From positions 10,496,001 to 10,560,000 of the forward strand of contig CM040103.1 of NCBI GenBank assembly GCA_022496805.1: a DNA stretch of 64,000 nt. Direction: 5' to 3'. The notes beneath the pieces were generated by a model, which did not search any database, was not told where the DNA came from, and worked only from the letters and a program-made list of their open reading frames with translations. This document shows positions 54,985 to 64,000 of this stretch, one piece after another. Position numbers and translations under genes: made by a program. The DNA comes from Pohlia nutans. Its lineage: Eukaryota; Streptophyta; Bryopsida; Bryales; Mniaceae. Position 1 is the stretch's first letter. Each line of letters opens with the position of its first letter.

Positions 54985-57547
54985 CTACATGAAACTTTCT
55001 ATCAGATGATTTTGATGCAAGTATTGAAGTATGTCATCGTACATCTGCTCCAAGCTCTTGAATTGAGTCAGACCCAGTTCCTTAAGCTTCGTGGTATCCA
55101 ATTTATGGTGTATGTCATCCCCAATCATATCCGAGCACCTGAACCAGTTGGTCATATTCACTGGTTAACATGATTGAAATTTGAAATGTCCATATTTTCC
55201 ATCATCAAATAACCAGAAGTATAGCTTTAGGAGCTTTAGAATCTTGTCTCCACAAATTGACATAATTTTTGCATGAATCTTGTGAGAAGAAGTATCATCA
55301 TGTGCTGATAATTCACCTTGACGGAACCCGAAGTTTCGGATACTTGGTTTGCAGCATGCCCATGATGTCCCCAAAGTGTGCAACATCTGATGAGCATATG
55401 TATCGACCGTGAGCTTCAGGGACCTCCATTGCAAGCACATGCGCCTTGACAACATCGTCAATGTGCACAAATCCAATCCTTCTGTTGGGATACTCATCTG
55501 CATCTGCTTGCTTGCCGACCCTTGCATCACTTAGTATGTAATTGAAATTGAGATCTTTATATACATCCATGACCGAAAAAACGACTAAAGGTTTGCTTTA
55601 CTCTGTACAGACTGACATATAAAAGTAGATGTACACTTGAGAATTTATTTCTATTGCATATATCTCTATCTCTTGCTATTGAAAATCCACTCCGGGAAAA
55701 CATAGGCATCAAATTACATACAAGGTAATAAAGTACTTACGACAATCAAACACCAAGAATGACAGGCAGACCATTACTGAATCATGGAGGATTCAACATA
55801 CATCAGAAATTTAGGACCTCGTTGATTTTAAACAATTTCTGTGCGATATCCGATATTTCATCAATTCGTACATTTTTCATATGGATTCCGCACAGATTTC
55901 GCGCTAATTCTGCACTGAATCCACATGGCTTCTACATTCACTCTTTTTGATATCTAACAAGGTGCAAAAAACGTGCAGAATTAGCGCAAATCCGTGCGAA
56001 AAATGTACAAACCCATGAAATATTGGATGTCGCATGGAAATCGTTTAAAATCCGTAGGGTCCTAAATTCCTGATGAGTAGATTCTTAAACCTTTCCAAAG
56101 AGAACACCACTGCAAAGTTATGTACCTCGCAGAAGGCCAAGAATCATCGATACGGTGCTTGTGGGCACAGGTGTGAGAGCAGGACCAATCACGAAGGATG
56201 GACATACAACCACCAAGTCCAGCCCCTCTCTAGCAGCGTACTCAATTGCGCCCCTCTCGGCCAACGTTTTTGCCAATGCATACCACATCTGCATGTACAT
56301 GTACATAATTGGCCTTGAGTTGCTTGGCTCGACGTCTCGAAATCAACCCGGGGTGCACTCTACATTATGTTTGAGAATCACATGCGTTCATGAACCCTTC
56401 TAAAAAACCCCCTTGTATACGAGAAGTTAAATGTCTAAATACCTTTGTATACAGATTTTAAATATATGTTTAATGTAAGTATACATGAATATTTTCAGTT
56501 CTAAATGTGTTTATTGTATGTATACGTAATACGTCGGTGTTCAAATTAATACCCTTTCTGTGCACTCACGTATACTTGTACATGTTTAGCACAGTGCAGC
56601 CCCCGGGGAAATCGAAGAATTGCAACTGTAAGCTGTCGGTACTTTGACACGCATATTCCAATACCATGAACGTCAGCACCCAATATGGAAAAATCATGAT
56701 AAGTATATACCTTGTGGTCTCGACAATATTCAGGATTGCTCCACACCGACTCATTAAGTGGAGGGTCATCTGGGCTCCGATTGTAATCGTATCGGATAGC
56801 TGAACATGAGCTCGTCATAACCACACGCTTCACGGAAGGTGACTTGGTGCATGATTGCAGCACATTCGCATTTCCTTTCAGAGCAGGATTCAGCATTGTC
56901 ACCTGCACAATTAACGTTGGTTTGTACATGAAAATTCTGATGGGCAACTAAAAATAATATAAATCCTTCGTTGTCACATAATGGAGCAGAAATTATACAA
57001 CCTGATGCATGTTTACCTGCTTAACCTCCATAGCCACCTAATTAATAAACAATCCTTCTGGGAAATCCTACAGAAACGACATTCAGAGATTCCCAAGAAA
57101 GGAAATTAGAGGGAATCACCTCAGGATCACCGTTGGGATCATACAGAACAGGGCATGCCGTGTGAAACACAGTGTGCACTCCATACACCGCTTCATCGAA
57201 GCTGCCCTCCTCCAGCAACTCTGCCTTGAAGATTTGAAGACGCTCCGTTGCGCCTGGAAACTCCCACAAGAACCCAGTCTTGGTCCTGTCATCTACATTG
57301 AACCAATTACGAGTCAGTCCTGACCCCAATTACTCCGGTTTAACAGATGTCGATAAAGCCAGAATTCCGCGAGGCATGGCGTCAAGAATTTAAGCAAAGA
57401 GAGAGCACAGTCACAACACTTACCAGGATTTCTAGCAGTCGTGCGGACTTTGTAACCTCTTCGAAGCAGAGTATGGATTAAACATGATGCAATGTAGCCA
57501 GTACCTCCAGTTACGCACACCTCCTTTCTCTCCATGCCAGGCTCCAT
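54985..57547 (-). CDS. NAD(P)-dependent reductase, TKPR/DFR/CCR-like (SDR108E)
   Basis: Six exons on the minus strand: 57547-57424, 57292-57120, 56902-56711, 56288-56126, 55503-55317 and 55138-54985. They total 993 nt, or 330 aa plus TAG, all phases consistent. The Rossmann motif is [15 protein letters not shown] (10-24) and the cofactor-choice region is VRTTARNPG. The catalytic set is Ser in MTSSCSA (about 131), Tyr166 and Lys170 in [18 protein letters not shown] and [20 protein letters not shown] follow. The end ([40 protein letters not shown]) is closest in my memory to tetraketide alpha-pyrone reductases, which make sporopollenin precursors. Dihydroflavonol or cinnamoyl-CoA reductase relatives remain possible. 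Introns 3 and 4 hold repeats. Substrate cannot be assigned from sequence. Confidence 0.88.
55801..56075. repeat. MITE with ~50-bp TIR in TKPR-like intron 4
   Basis: CATCAGAAATTTAGGACCTC, then GATTTTAAACAATTTC, on the left pairs with the inverse of GTTTAAAATCCGTAGGGTCC plus TAAATTCCTGATG. Internal inverted pieces (GCAGAATTAGCGC; TGTACAAA) suggest a foldback. Confidence 0.75.
56335..56577. repeat. Dispersed ~245-bp repeat (TKPR-like intron 3)
   Basis: The reverse complement reads GTATACGTGAGTGCACA to GTAGAGTGCACCCCGGG and aligns with 23213-23812 in the ribokinase gene apart from its MITE insertion. Confidence 0.65.
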
Positions 57548-58203
57548 TCCACTTTTCCTACACTCAGAGTCAAATTACGCAATAAGTGTGCTCGCGACAA
57601 TCCTGTGAATATATAATAGTATGCCCAATCACCAAAACCCTAGATGGAAAATGAACTTTGGACTGTCCTAAGTATAACCCTCGACAGATAAACTGAAGTA
57701 AGGAAACATACCAATACTCACAATTCACCAATAAAATGTAATTGAGGAAGAGATTGCCTGTGAGCAACCTACCTCCATCAATTTGGTGCGGTCACATACA
57801 TCTGTTGCATCCCATCAACGGATGATATCAATCATCCATGGTGAGCCTCACAAGACCTCACTATTCGCCATAGAATTATTGGGCAGGCTTTCTTAGAAGC
57901 TGGTACAGTATTGACTTTGACTAGTAAGTTAGATGCGTCCGGAGGTACCGGTACACCTGATGTATTACACAATAATTCTCACTACAATACCATGGGTCCA
58001 CCTGTACTCAGAAAATTAAACGTAATTATACTGGGTAGTGTAGGGAATTAGGGACCATTTCAAGTACCTCAATCTGGATTCAGGGTCTGATTCAAAAGTT
58101 GGTCACAGCGGTTCCGCTCCGTCGAGTTTGAAGAACTTCGATCAACGAAACTGAAGAGTCTTCAAGACAGCCAGATATTATGTAAAGTGGTCCTGATGCG
58201 AAC
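57548..58203. other. Intergenic: TKPR-like 5' flank and GIL1-like 3' flank
   Basis: 656 bp, unique-looking, no exon or repeat recognised. It includes the promoter of the reductase gene. Confidence 0.5.
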
Positions 58204-60856
58204 TCAGTTGTTATCACAAAACCTGAAGATTTTACCGGAAACTTGGTAAGAATCATAGAAATGACAGGATACGAAGATATCTGTGTCCCCCGGCCTGTAC
58301 TCATAGAACAGGTCCTGGAATAAATTATTATTTTCTTTTGCCAGTGCACGAAAAACATCCAGGATACGACGGTCTTCACGAGGCATTCCCGAATTGAGGA
58401 AATCTTCCTCTCTTCGTCTTCCTGGCAAAAAATCGGCGGAGATCTCCTGATCCTACGTAAATGTTTAGCATCACTGAGAGTCTGAGCTATACTCTGGGAC
58501 CAAACAAACCTGACACCTAATTATTCGGTCAAGAACAATATATCCTGAATTAACTAGGAACCCTACTTGTGTCAAACTATCATTTTGAACGAAATCAGTT
58601 GGAGTCTCTAGAGGTTCCATAAGTCTAACATTGAACTTGTCTGAGGTCTTCACAGAGAAATGAGCTGCAACGGGGTCAAACGCAAGTGCAAGATGTTGAG
58701 CCCGCCATACATGCTTCGAGACCTCCAGCAAATCCGTCACAAGGTCGTCTGGCCAATCCTCCAGCCATTTCAATTCGTTTTGAATAGTGCGGAATTTCGC
58801 ATTACAGAATTGACGGAAACTCTCACAGTCATCTTCTCCGCGGTGGATAGCGTCAACAGGGCATAAAAGTGACAGCCTTTGAAACTCCTCCCAAGCATAT
58901 CGCCTCGCTTGAGCACCCCGAACTCTCTCTAAATTGCAAACAAGGATAAGGCACGCACGGTATGAATTAGAATTTACCCAGTTCACTGTGACCAATCAGG
59001 ACTTACACACAAGGACAACCCACATTCTTGTTTAATACTACAAATCTATGAAGTAACAGATACGTGTAAATTGCAAGATATATCAAACTTTAAATAGTGC
59101 TAGATATATCTTGATCCTAAACTATCTCCAGCAGACTCAGAGGAGCTTGAATGAATTTGCAAGATATATCTAGCCCTATTCAAAGGAAGAATTCCTCTCA
59201 ACATGGACTGCTTGACAAAACTTAGAAAATTAAGCGGTCAAGAATGCCAGCGAAGTTAGCGAGTAAATTTATGTACGTACAAAATTTCACATAATTCCAA
59301 AACATGAGAACAAAGTTGATTTCTGAAACAGTCTGTACCTTCTGACTTCTCTATCTCCTCCTTAAAGACAACACGACTCAGCCAAGCTTCAATGCCATAT
59401 TTAAAATGCCAATTGTTTTCAAAATTAGCGCGAGGAAGTAGCCGGTCAACTACATCTTGTAGCCCGGAATTGCTGTTCCCAGCTTCGAACTCAAATTCAT
59501 CTGTCTCAAAGCGACTCTCTTCGTATTTGATAAGTGCTGCAACAAACTTTCGAAGGTAGAGCCTCTTCTCCTTGATTACTTCTTTAAAAAGTGCTGCGGT
59601 GGGAACCCGAGCATGCTTGCCGTCCTCTTCAGGTAAATCTGAATCCCAGTTCACTCTCGTTCTAGGAGCGGACTTGGCTCTTCGGTTAGGTTGATGATGA
59701 CCATTTTCACGTATGTGAGCAAAATTCAATGCCCCGTACTGTCTTTTGCTCTGTCCAAGTTCAGAAACTCCATGATCAACTCTGCTGGAAATGGCCTCAG
59801 AAAGAGTCCGACGTCGCGAGCCTAGACCTGAGGTGTCCTCTCTAAAAGAGCCAGTCCTCTTCAGCTCTTGGAGGGTTTCTTGTACACCCAGGCACATATC
59901 TCTCATTTGATTCATTTGATGCTCAATTTGCTCCCGAAATGATGTCCATTCGTTCTCCCAAGGTGGATGTGAATCCTTTTTTTTGGACCTGAGACCAGAG
60001 ACTTAATCATTTTAGTTAACATTCGCAAACATCGTCAAGAACCCGTAGAAAACAGACTCTGTAGCAGCAACAACTGGAACGTGAAAACTGTGCCACTCTT
60101 TACTCCACTGAGCCCCACAAATTCACGACCTCTGGGCTGCGCACCTTAAACCAGTGACATAGTGATGACAGAGGAAACATACCTGAAGAATTTGCGAGTC
60201 AGCACTGCTCCCAAACTCTTGGGCTCCTTCGTTTTGAAAGACCTCGTTGGTGGCTCTCTACTAGCGAAACGAGAAGTTTTCTGACTATCATTGTGATTAC
60301 CGGAGCATGGAAATCCGCAGCACCTCGGGTTGACCTTAATAACATCATTACTTCTCGCTGCTCAAGACACAAACTCAAAATGTCAGATAGTTCCAATAGC
60401 ATAATTATATAGCGGGCTCCTAACCCGAAGCAATTGAGAATTCATCCTTTGGTACTAAAGTAATCATAATCAGGCACATCAATCATGGTCTGCTGTGTTT
60501 CTTAACCCGTCTCATACTGAGGCTCCCGAATAACTAAGAAATACACTGAAAGGGTTGGCATCTGAATCATATAAATTCGCATGATCCACTCCACTCAGTT
60601 GAAAAAATGACGCTCGTTAATGCTTACAAGATCTTGAAATCTCTTCACTTAACGTCCTTCTAGGAACATCAGTAGTTAAGGAAGCAGTTGAACCCCGCTC
60701 ACGTAGAGCAGATTTCGATCGATGGCCCAAACGTTTGGCGAAGGAATCCTCATACACTGGCAACTCTTTGCGTCTATGTTGCGGAACATGAGAAAATCGG
60801 CTTTCACGGTGTCTCTCCTCTTCCTGTATTTCATCTTCTTCATCAGAAATAGACAT
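58204..60856 (-). CDS. GIL1/IRKI-like protein (DUF641)
   Basis: Five exons on the minus strand: 60856-60628, 60357-60183, 59988-59339, 58928-58510 and 58446-58204. They total 1716 nt, or 571 aa plus TGA, phases consistent. The first about 300 residues are charged and probably disordered: acidic start MSISDEEDEIQEEE, basic RSKSALRERGS, and a short coiled coil EWTSFREQIEHQMNQM. The DUF641-like core follows: LFKEVIKEKRLYLRKFVAAL, FKYGIEAWLSRVVF, FRQFCNAKFRTIQNEL, VSKHVWRAQHLALAFDPVAA, HFSVKTSDKFN and QVGFLVNSGYIVLDRIIRCQ. This order matches GIL1 (gravitropic in the light) and IRK-interacting proteins. An extra ~80-residue final exon (EISADFLPGRRREEDF...) is not familiar from the family. I start at ATG 60856; the frame is open upstream for 18 codons without ATG, so a further 5' exon is possible. 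Confidence 0.8.
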
Positions 60857-61892
60857 CTCAAATAGGAGCTCACAATTGTATGCTTGTACCAATTCGCGAA
60901 AGGCGTGCAATCAGCTCGCAGAACGAAACATGCTGCACACAAAAACCAGAAGTTCAAGATTAAACGGAGGATCAAGATTCCATGGTAATAAACTAACCGA
61001 TTGATTAATCATATTATGAAAAAATATAATTCAGACAACTTTTATATCAGTGAAGAACATTGCATATCAGTGAAGAACATAGCATATCAAATTTTATATC
61101 AGTGAAGAACATTGCATGTGTGAGTCAAAAACACAAATAAAATTGAACAACAGAAAGTCTCCATAAAACTCACTCGAAAGTGCTAAAAACAATCACGAGG
61201 TCCAATTTCAATCCTCCACGATCGCCGCTTACTTTAGAAGCGAATCGATAAGTGATTTGATGCTGTGTCTGCGCTTCTTTAAGCGACCGCAGCAAAATTT
61301 ATGTCCCGCTTGGCAATGAGCGTAGAAATTGGACCTAATTGTAAACGAAGAATCATGGAGCCTGCTCCTTCAAACTTCCAATTGTAGCTGCCTGGGACCG
61401 AACTTGATCTGTCATATAAAACATCACACCAAAAAATCATCAACAGCACTAGTTACTTAAATCACGAATGAGATGAAAAGTAGGAATCAAGGATCATTAG
61501 ATCTGGTTTTGTTCAATCGGTTAGCTGAGTGGTGTGCATTCTAGCATCCCTCGATCAGTCGCGTAATGCGAGAGAGAGATCTCGGCTTCGGTGGAACAGA
61601 TCTAACCAACTCCTAACCCTAGAACATGATTTGCTTCATAGGCTCTGTTTCCCTCCGATCCAAGCGAGCAACAACGATCTTGCTTTCAAAGAGGATTTTC
61701 CGACCGCGCCCTCCCCCCATCAAAGCTTACCACCACTTCACTGTTCCCGCCCGAAGAGTTCTCCCCGGTTTTCTGCAACTTTTTCCTTTTCGTTTGACTT
61801 TTGCTTTTTAATCTATCTATGTCATGATGAACTTTTGTCGTTCCCCGCCACCGTGCTGGAGGGCGCGCAACTCGGTTCAAATAAGTTCTCTG
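60857..61892. other. GIL1-like 5' flank, no recognised gene
   Basis: Includes a short tandem repeat of ATATCAGTGAAGAACATTGC near 61046-61110. Overlapping unsupported ORFs occur at 61.5-61.9 kb. Confidence 0.5.
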
Positions 61893-61986
61893 TTTGAATC
61901 CAATGTCCCTTTGCCCGGTGGGTATTGGCTCATTGTCAAGACGAACAGATACTTTATTCATGTTGGCCTTGATTGAGGACTGGAGT

Positions 61987-62995
61987 CAGGGCTGATTTTT
62001 CACAAAGTTCTAGCTCGTCCACGTCCAAAAACCTTGAATTGAAAGGCAAAAAAAATTGCAACCCGTCCCAAAACCGGTGATTTTAAAATCAACCCGTCCA
62101 TGGAAAGGTTGAAAAAAAAATAACCCGTCCCAAAAACCGGTTGCAAATTGAAAATACCCGTCCCGTAATGTTTAGAAAATTAAAAAATTAAAAAAAAAAT
62201 CCAAAGTTTCGAAGAGGAACAAGATCGGTGTCGAGGTGAGTGCTTGGAGATGGTGGAAACCATGAGGGAAATGATCCCAAACAAGTTTTTATTTGAAGCT
62301 TGGGAGTTTGCAGGTACCACTCCAGAGTGGTCTATCAATTGGCCTGGTTTGGGTGATTCCTGTGAGCACTGCAATATGTGAGAGGGGTTTTTCTAAACAA
62401 AACCTCATCAAAAGTCATCTACGTACTAGCTTGAAGTTGGAGACTTTAGATGCTTTGATGCGCATTTCATGTGCAAATATTCCAGTTGAATACATCAATT
62501 GGAATGCAGTGATGTTTGTTTGGAGAAACATGAAGGATAGGAGAATTCGTCCACTTGTTTGAAGGGTAAGTTCTTTTAAAAAAATATTTTTTTGAACATG
62601 CTTATATAAAATATTAATTATTCAATTTCTAAGTGCACCTTCAATTATAATCTTTGACATTGTGTTACAAAGGTTCTAAATATTGTAGTTGATGAATCAT
62701 TGTGTGCATGTGAATCGAGCTCTTGAAGATTGGTATTTTGATTAGGTATTAGCGGTTTGACTCCATTATGCTTACATTCACATGTCATATATGACATAAT
62801 GTAATTGATATTTGCACCATTTATTTTTTTGGGAAATTTTACATAAAAATAAAATAAAATTTTAGAACCCGTCCAAAGTGAATTTAACCCGTCCAAAAAC
62901 CGGTTCATTTTTTCAGAACCCATCCACTGGAAATGTTTTTTTTTTTCTGAACATGTCCCTGGACATGTTAGGGACCTTGTGAAAAATCACCACTG
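61987..62995 (+). mobile_element. Internally deleted hAT transposon
   Basis: 1009 bp. TIRs are CAGGGCTGATTTTTCACAAA and, inverted, CAGTGGTGATTTTTCACAAG. The 8-bp flanks ACTGGAGT (61979-61986) and ATTGGAGT (62996-63003) differ at one base, as expected for an ageing hAT duplication. Subterminal motifs AACCCGTCCMAAAACCGG recur several times at each end. Only the 3' coding end remains. Confidence 0.8.
62293..62562 (+). pseudogene. hAT transposase C-terminal dimerisation domain remnant
   Basis: The frame contains VWVIPVSTAICERGFSKQNL, then IKSHLRTSLKLETLDALMRI, which matches the hAT family C-terminal dimerisation motif (PVSTA.CER.FS...IK...R..L....L..L..I). It ends at a stop after RIRPLV. The zinc-finger and catalytic DDE parts are absent, so no active transposase is encoded here. 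Confidence 0.85.
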
Positions 62996-64000
62996 ATTGG
63001 AGTTTCTGTCTATCTATCTATATGCTCTGTTTGAAATAGTATCTTATTTTGTGAAATTCTTAATGAAAAAATTAAAATTAAAAGTTAAAAAAATGTGATG
63101 CTTGAAACTTTGAATTCTCGTTTGAATTTAGTTTATAGTTGATAATAAACTCCATTATGTTGATAATATTAAACTCCATTTAGTTGATAATAAACTTCAT
63201 TATGTTAATCCAAAGGTTAAATTTTTATTTTAGTAAAAAGAGAATAGTCAAAACACATTCATTAGAAGTATTGGAGGTAGTCGTCTGACTTTGTTACAAT
63301 TTCATTTAAAATATAAAGTTTTTGATTTTATGAATTTAGATTGCAATTTAATTGTATTGTACATCAGCTTAAAATTGCTCATCACTTACCATTTTTTGAT
63401 ACAAATATTGATATGAAGTTAAATGAAAAAGATTTTATGATGCAATGAAAGTTTCACATGTAAATTTAATATATGTAAACCTGGTAAAAGAAAAATGAAC
63501 GGGTTTCAAAAAAACGTTGGTTATGCCATTTGTGTCAAAGTAGCCATTTAACATGAAAATATTTAAAATTAACATAACTTACAACACTTTGTTCAGATAG
63601 ATAGAAACTCTGGTTCTCTTGTGAGGCCGGCGTGAATAAAGTGTCTCTTCGTCTTGACAATGAGCCGATGCCCACCGGACAAAGGAACATTGGTACAAGA
63701 CTACTCACACTTTATTCACCATCAAAGTCTTCTCATAGTTTAAGCAAAATATTTTTAAATAAGAAGTTTGAAAAAATCTATTCGTGTCTACAAAAATTCG
63801 ACCTTTAGTTTACATATAAAGAAGTCTAAAAGTTACTTTTAAAATTTTGAAACATTTATATGTTATGAAATTAAAGATTTCAAAAGGTTTAAGAATTGAG
63901 AGTTTTTTCAAAATGCACAATAGTGCACAAGAAGCTCATGCCAAGAATTAAAATTGGTCCAAAGTAGTTTGCAATTGCATGAGTCCTTATTTTCAACTTG

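Larger units (their letters stand above)
61893..63705. mobile_element. Inverted-repeat element, ~130-bp arms, with nested hAT
   Basis: The left arm (CCAATGTCCCTTTGCCCGG, GGCTCATTGTCAAGACGAAC) begins near 61899. It is mirrored by the right arm (GTCTTGACAATGAGCC, CCGGACAAAGGAACATTGG) ending near 63692. The arms close on TATCTATCTAT and ATAGATAGAAACTC. The inner part (63003-63590) is AT-rich without coding signal. The left arm is cut by the hAT insertion. Confidence 0.6.

Overview
The window is nuclear DNA of a land plant. The genes are interrupted by short GT-AG introns and encode plant-specific products: a thylakoid-lumen photosystem II maintenance protein with a Tat signal, a REC/TSS-type CLU protein, a GIL1/IRKI (DUF641) protein and a TKPR/DFR-like reductase. 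Intergenic DNA is AT-rich and full of small non-autonomous transposons. I cannot name the species. Compact introns and this gene set fit a bryophyte- or lycophyte-grade genome, but that is inference.

Layout. 0-4.8 kb: the 5' part of a UDP-glycosyltransferase (minus strand) with a MITE-filled intron, then nested MITEs. 4.8-8.0 kb: a GC-richer island with one 335-codon coiled-coil ORF of unknown function. 9.9-12.7 kb: MPH2/TL16.5 (minus). 16.2-19.2 kb: eIF3e (minus, complete). 22.9-26.0 kb: ribokinase (plus, complete, with an odd C-terminal tail). 26-38 kb: a 12-kb gene desert of MITEs, SINE-like units and decayed coding debris. 38.3-46.9 kb: a 19-exon REC/CLU gene (plus, 1815 aa). 49.5-51.4 kb: a J-domain-less DnaJ C-terminal gene (minus). 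55.0-57.5 kb: TKPR-like reductase (minus). 58.2-60.9 kb: GIL1/IRKI-like gene (minus). 61.9-63.7 kb: an inverted-repeat element invaded by a hAT remnant that still encodes the transposase dimerisation domain.

Exon coordinates were worked out by hand from splice consensus, reading-frame phase and remembered family conservation. In six genes the summed exons are an exact multiple of three and end at a stop. No transcript or database evidence was available.

The most unusual signal is a large set of TTAA-bounded MITEs whose ends read TTAACCCCTAAACG and its reverse complement. At least nine copies have TTAA at both ends, and two pairs share a single TTAA. This is the target-site signature of piggyBac-type transposons, which are not commonly described from land plants. 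Copies sit in introns of the UGT, MPH2, eIF3e and ribokinase genes. A second recurrent theme is tandem duplication across the first 5' splice site (MPH2 and REC), which leaves decoy donors in the intron. The genes are housekeeping and metabolic loci with no evident operon-like cooperation.
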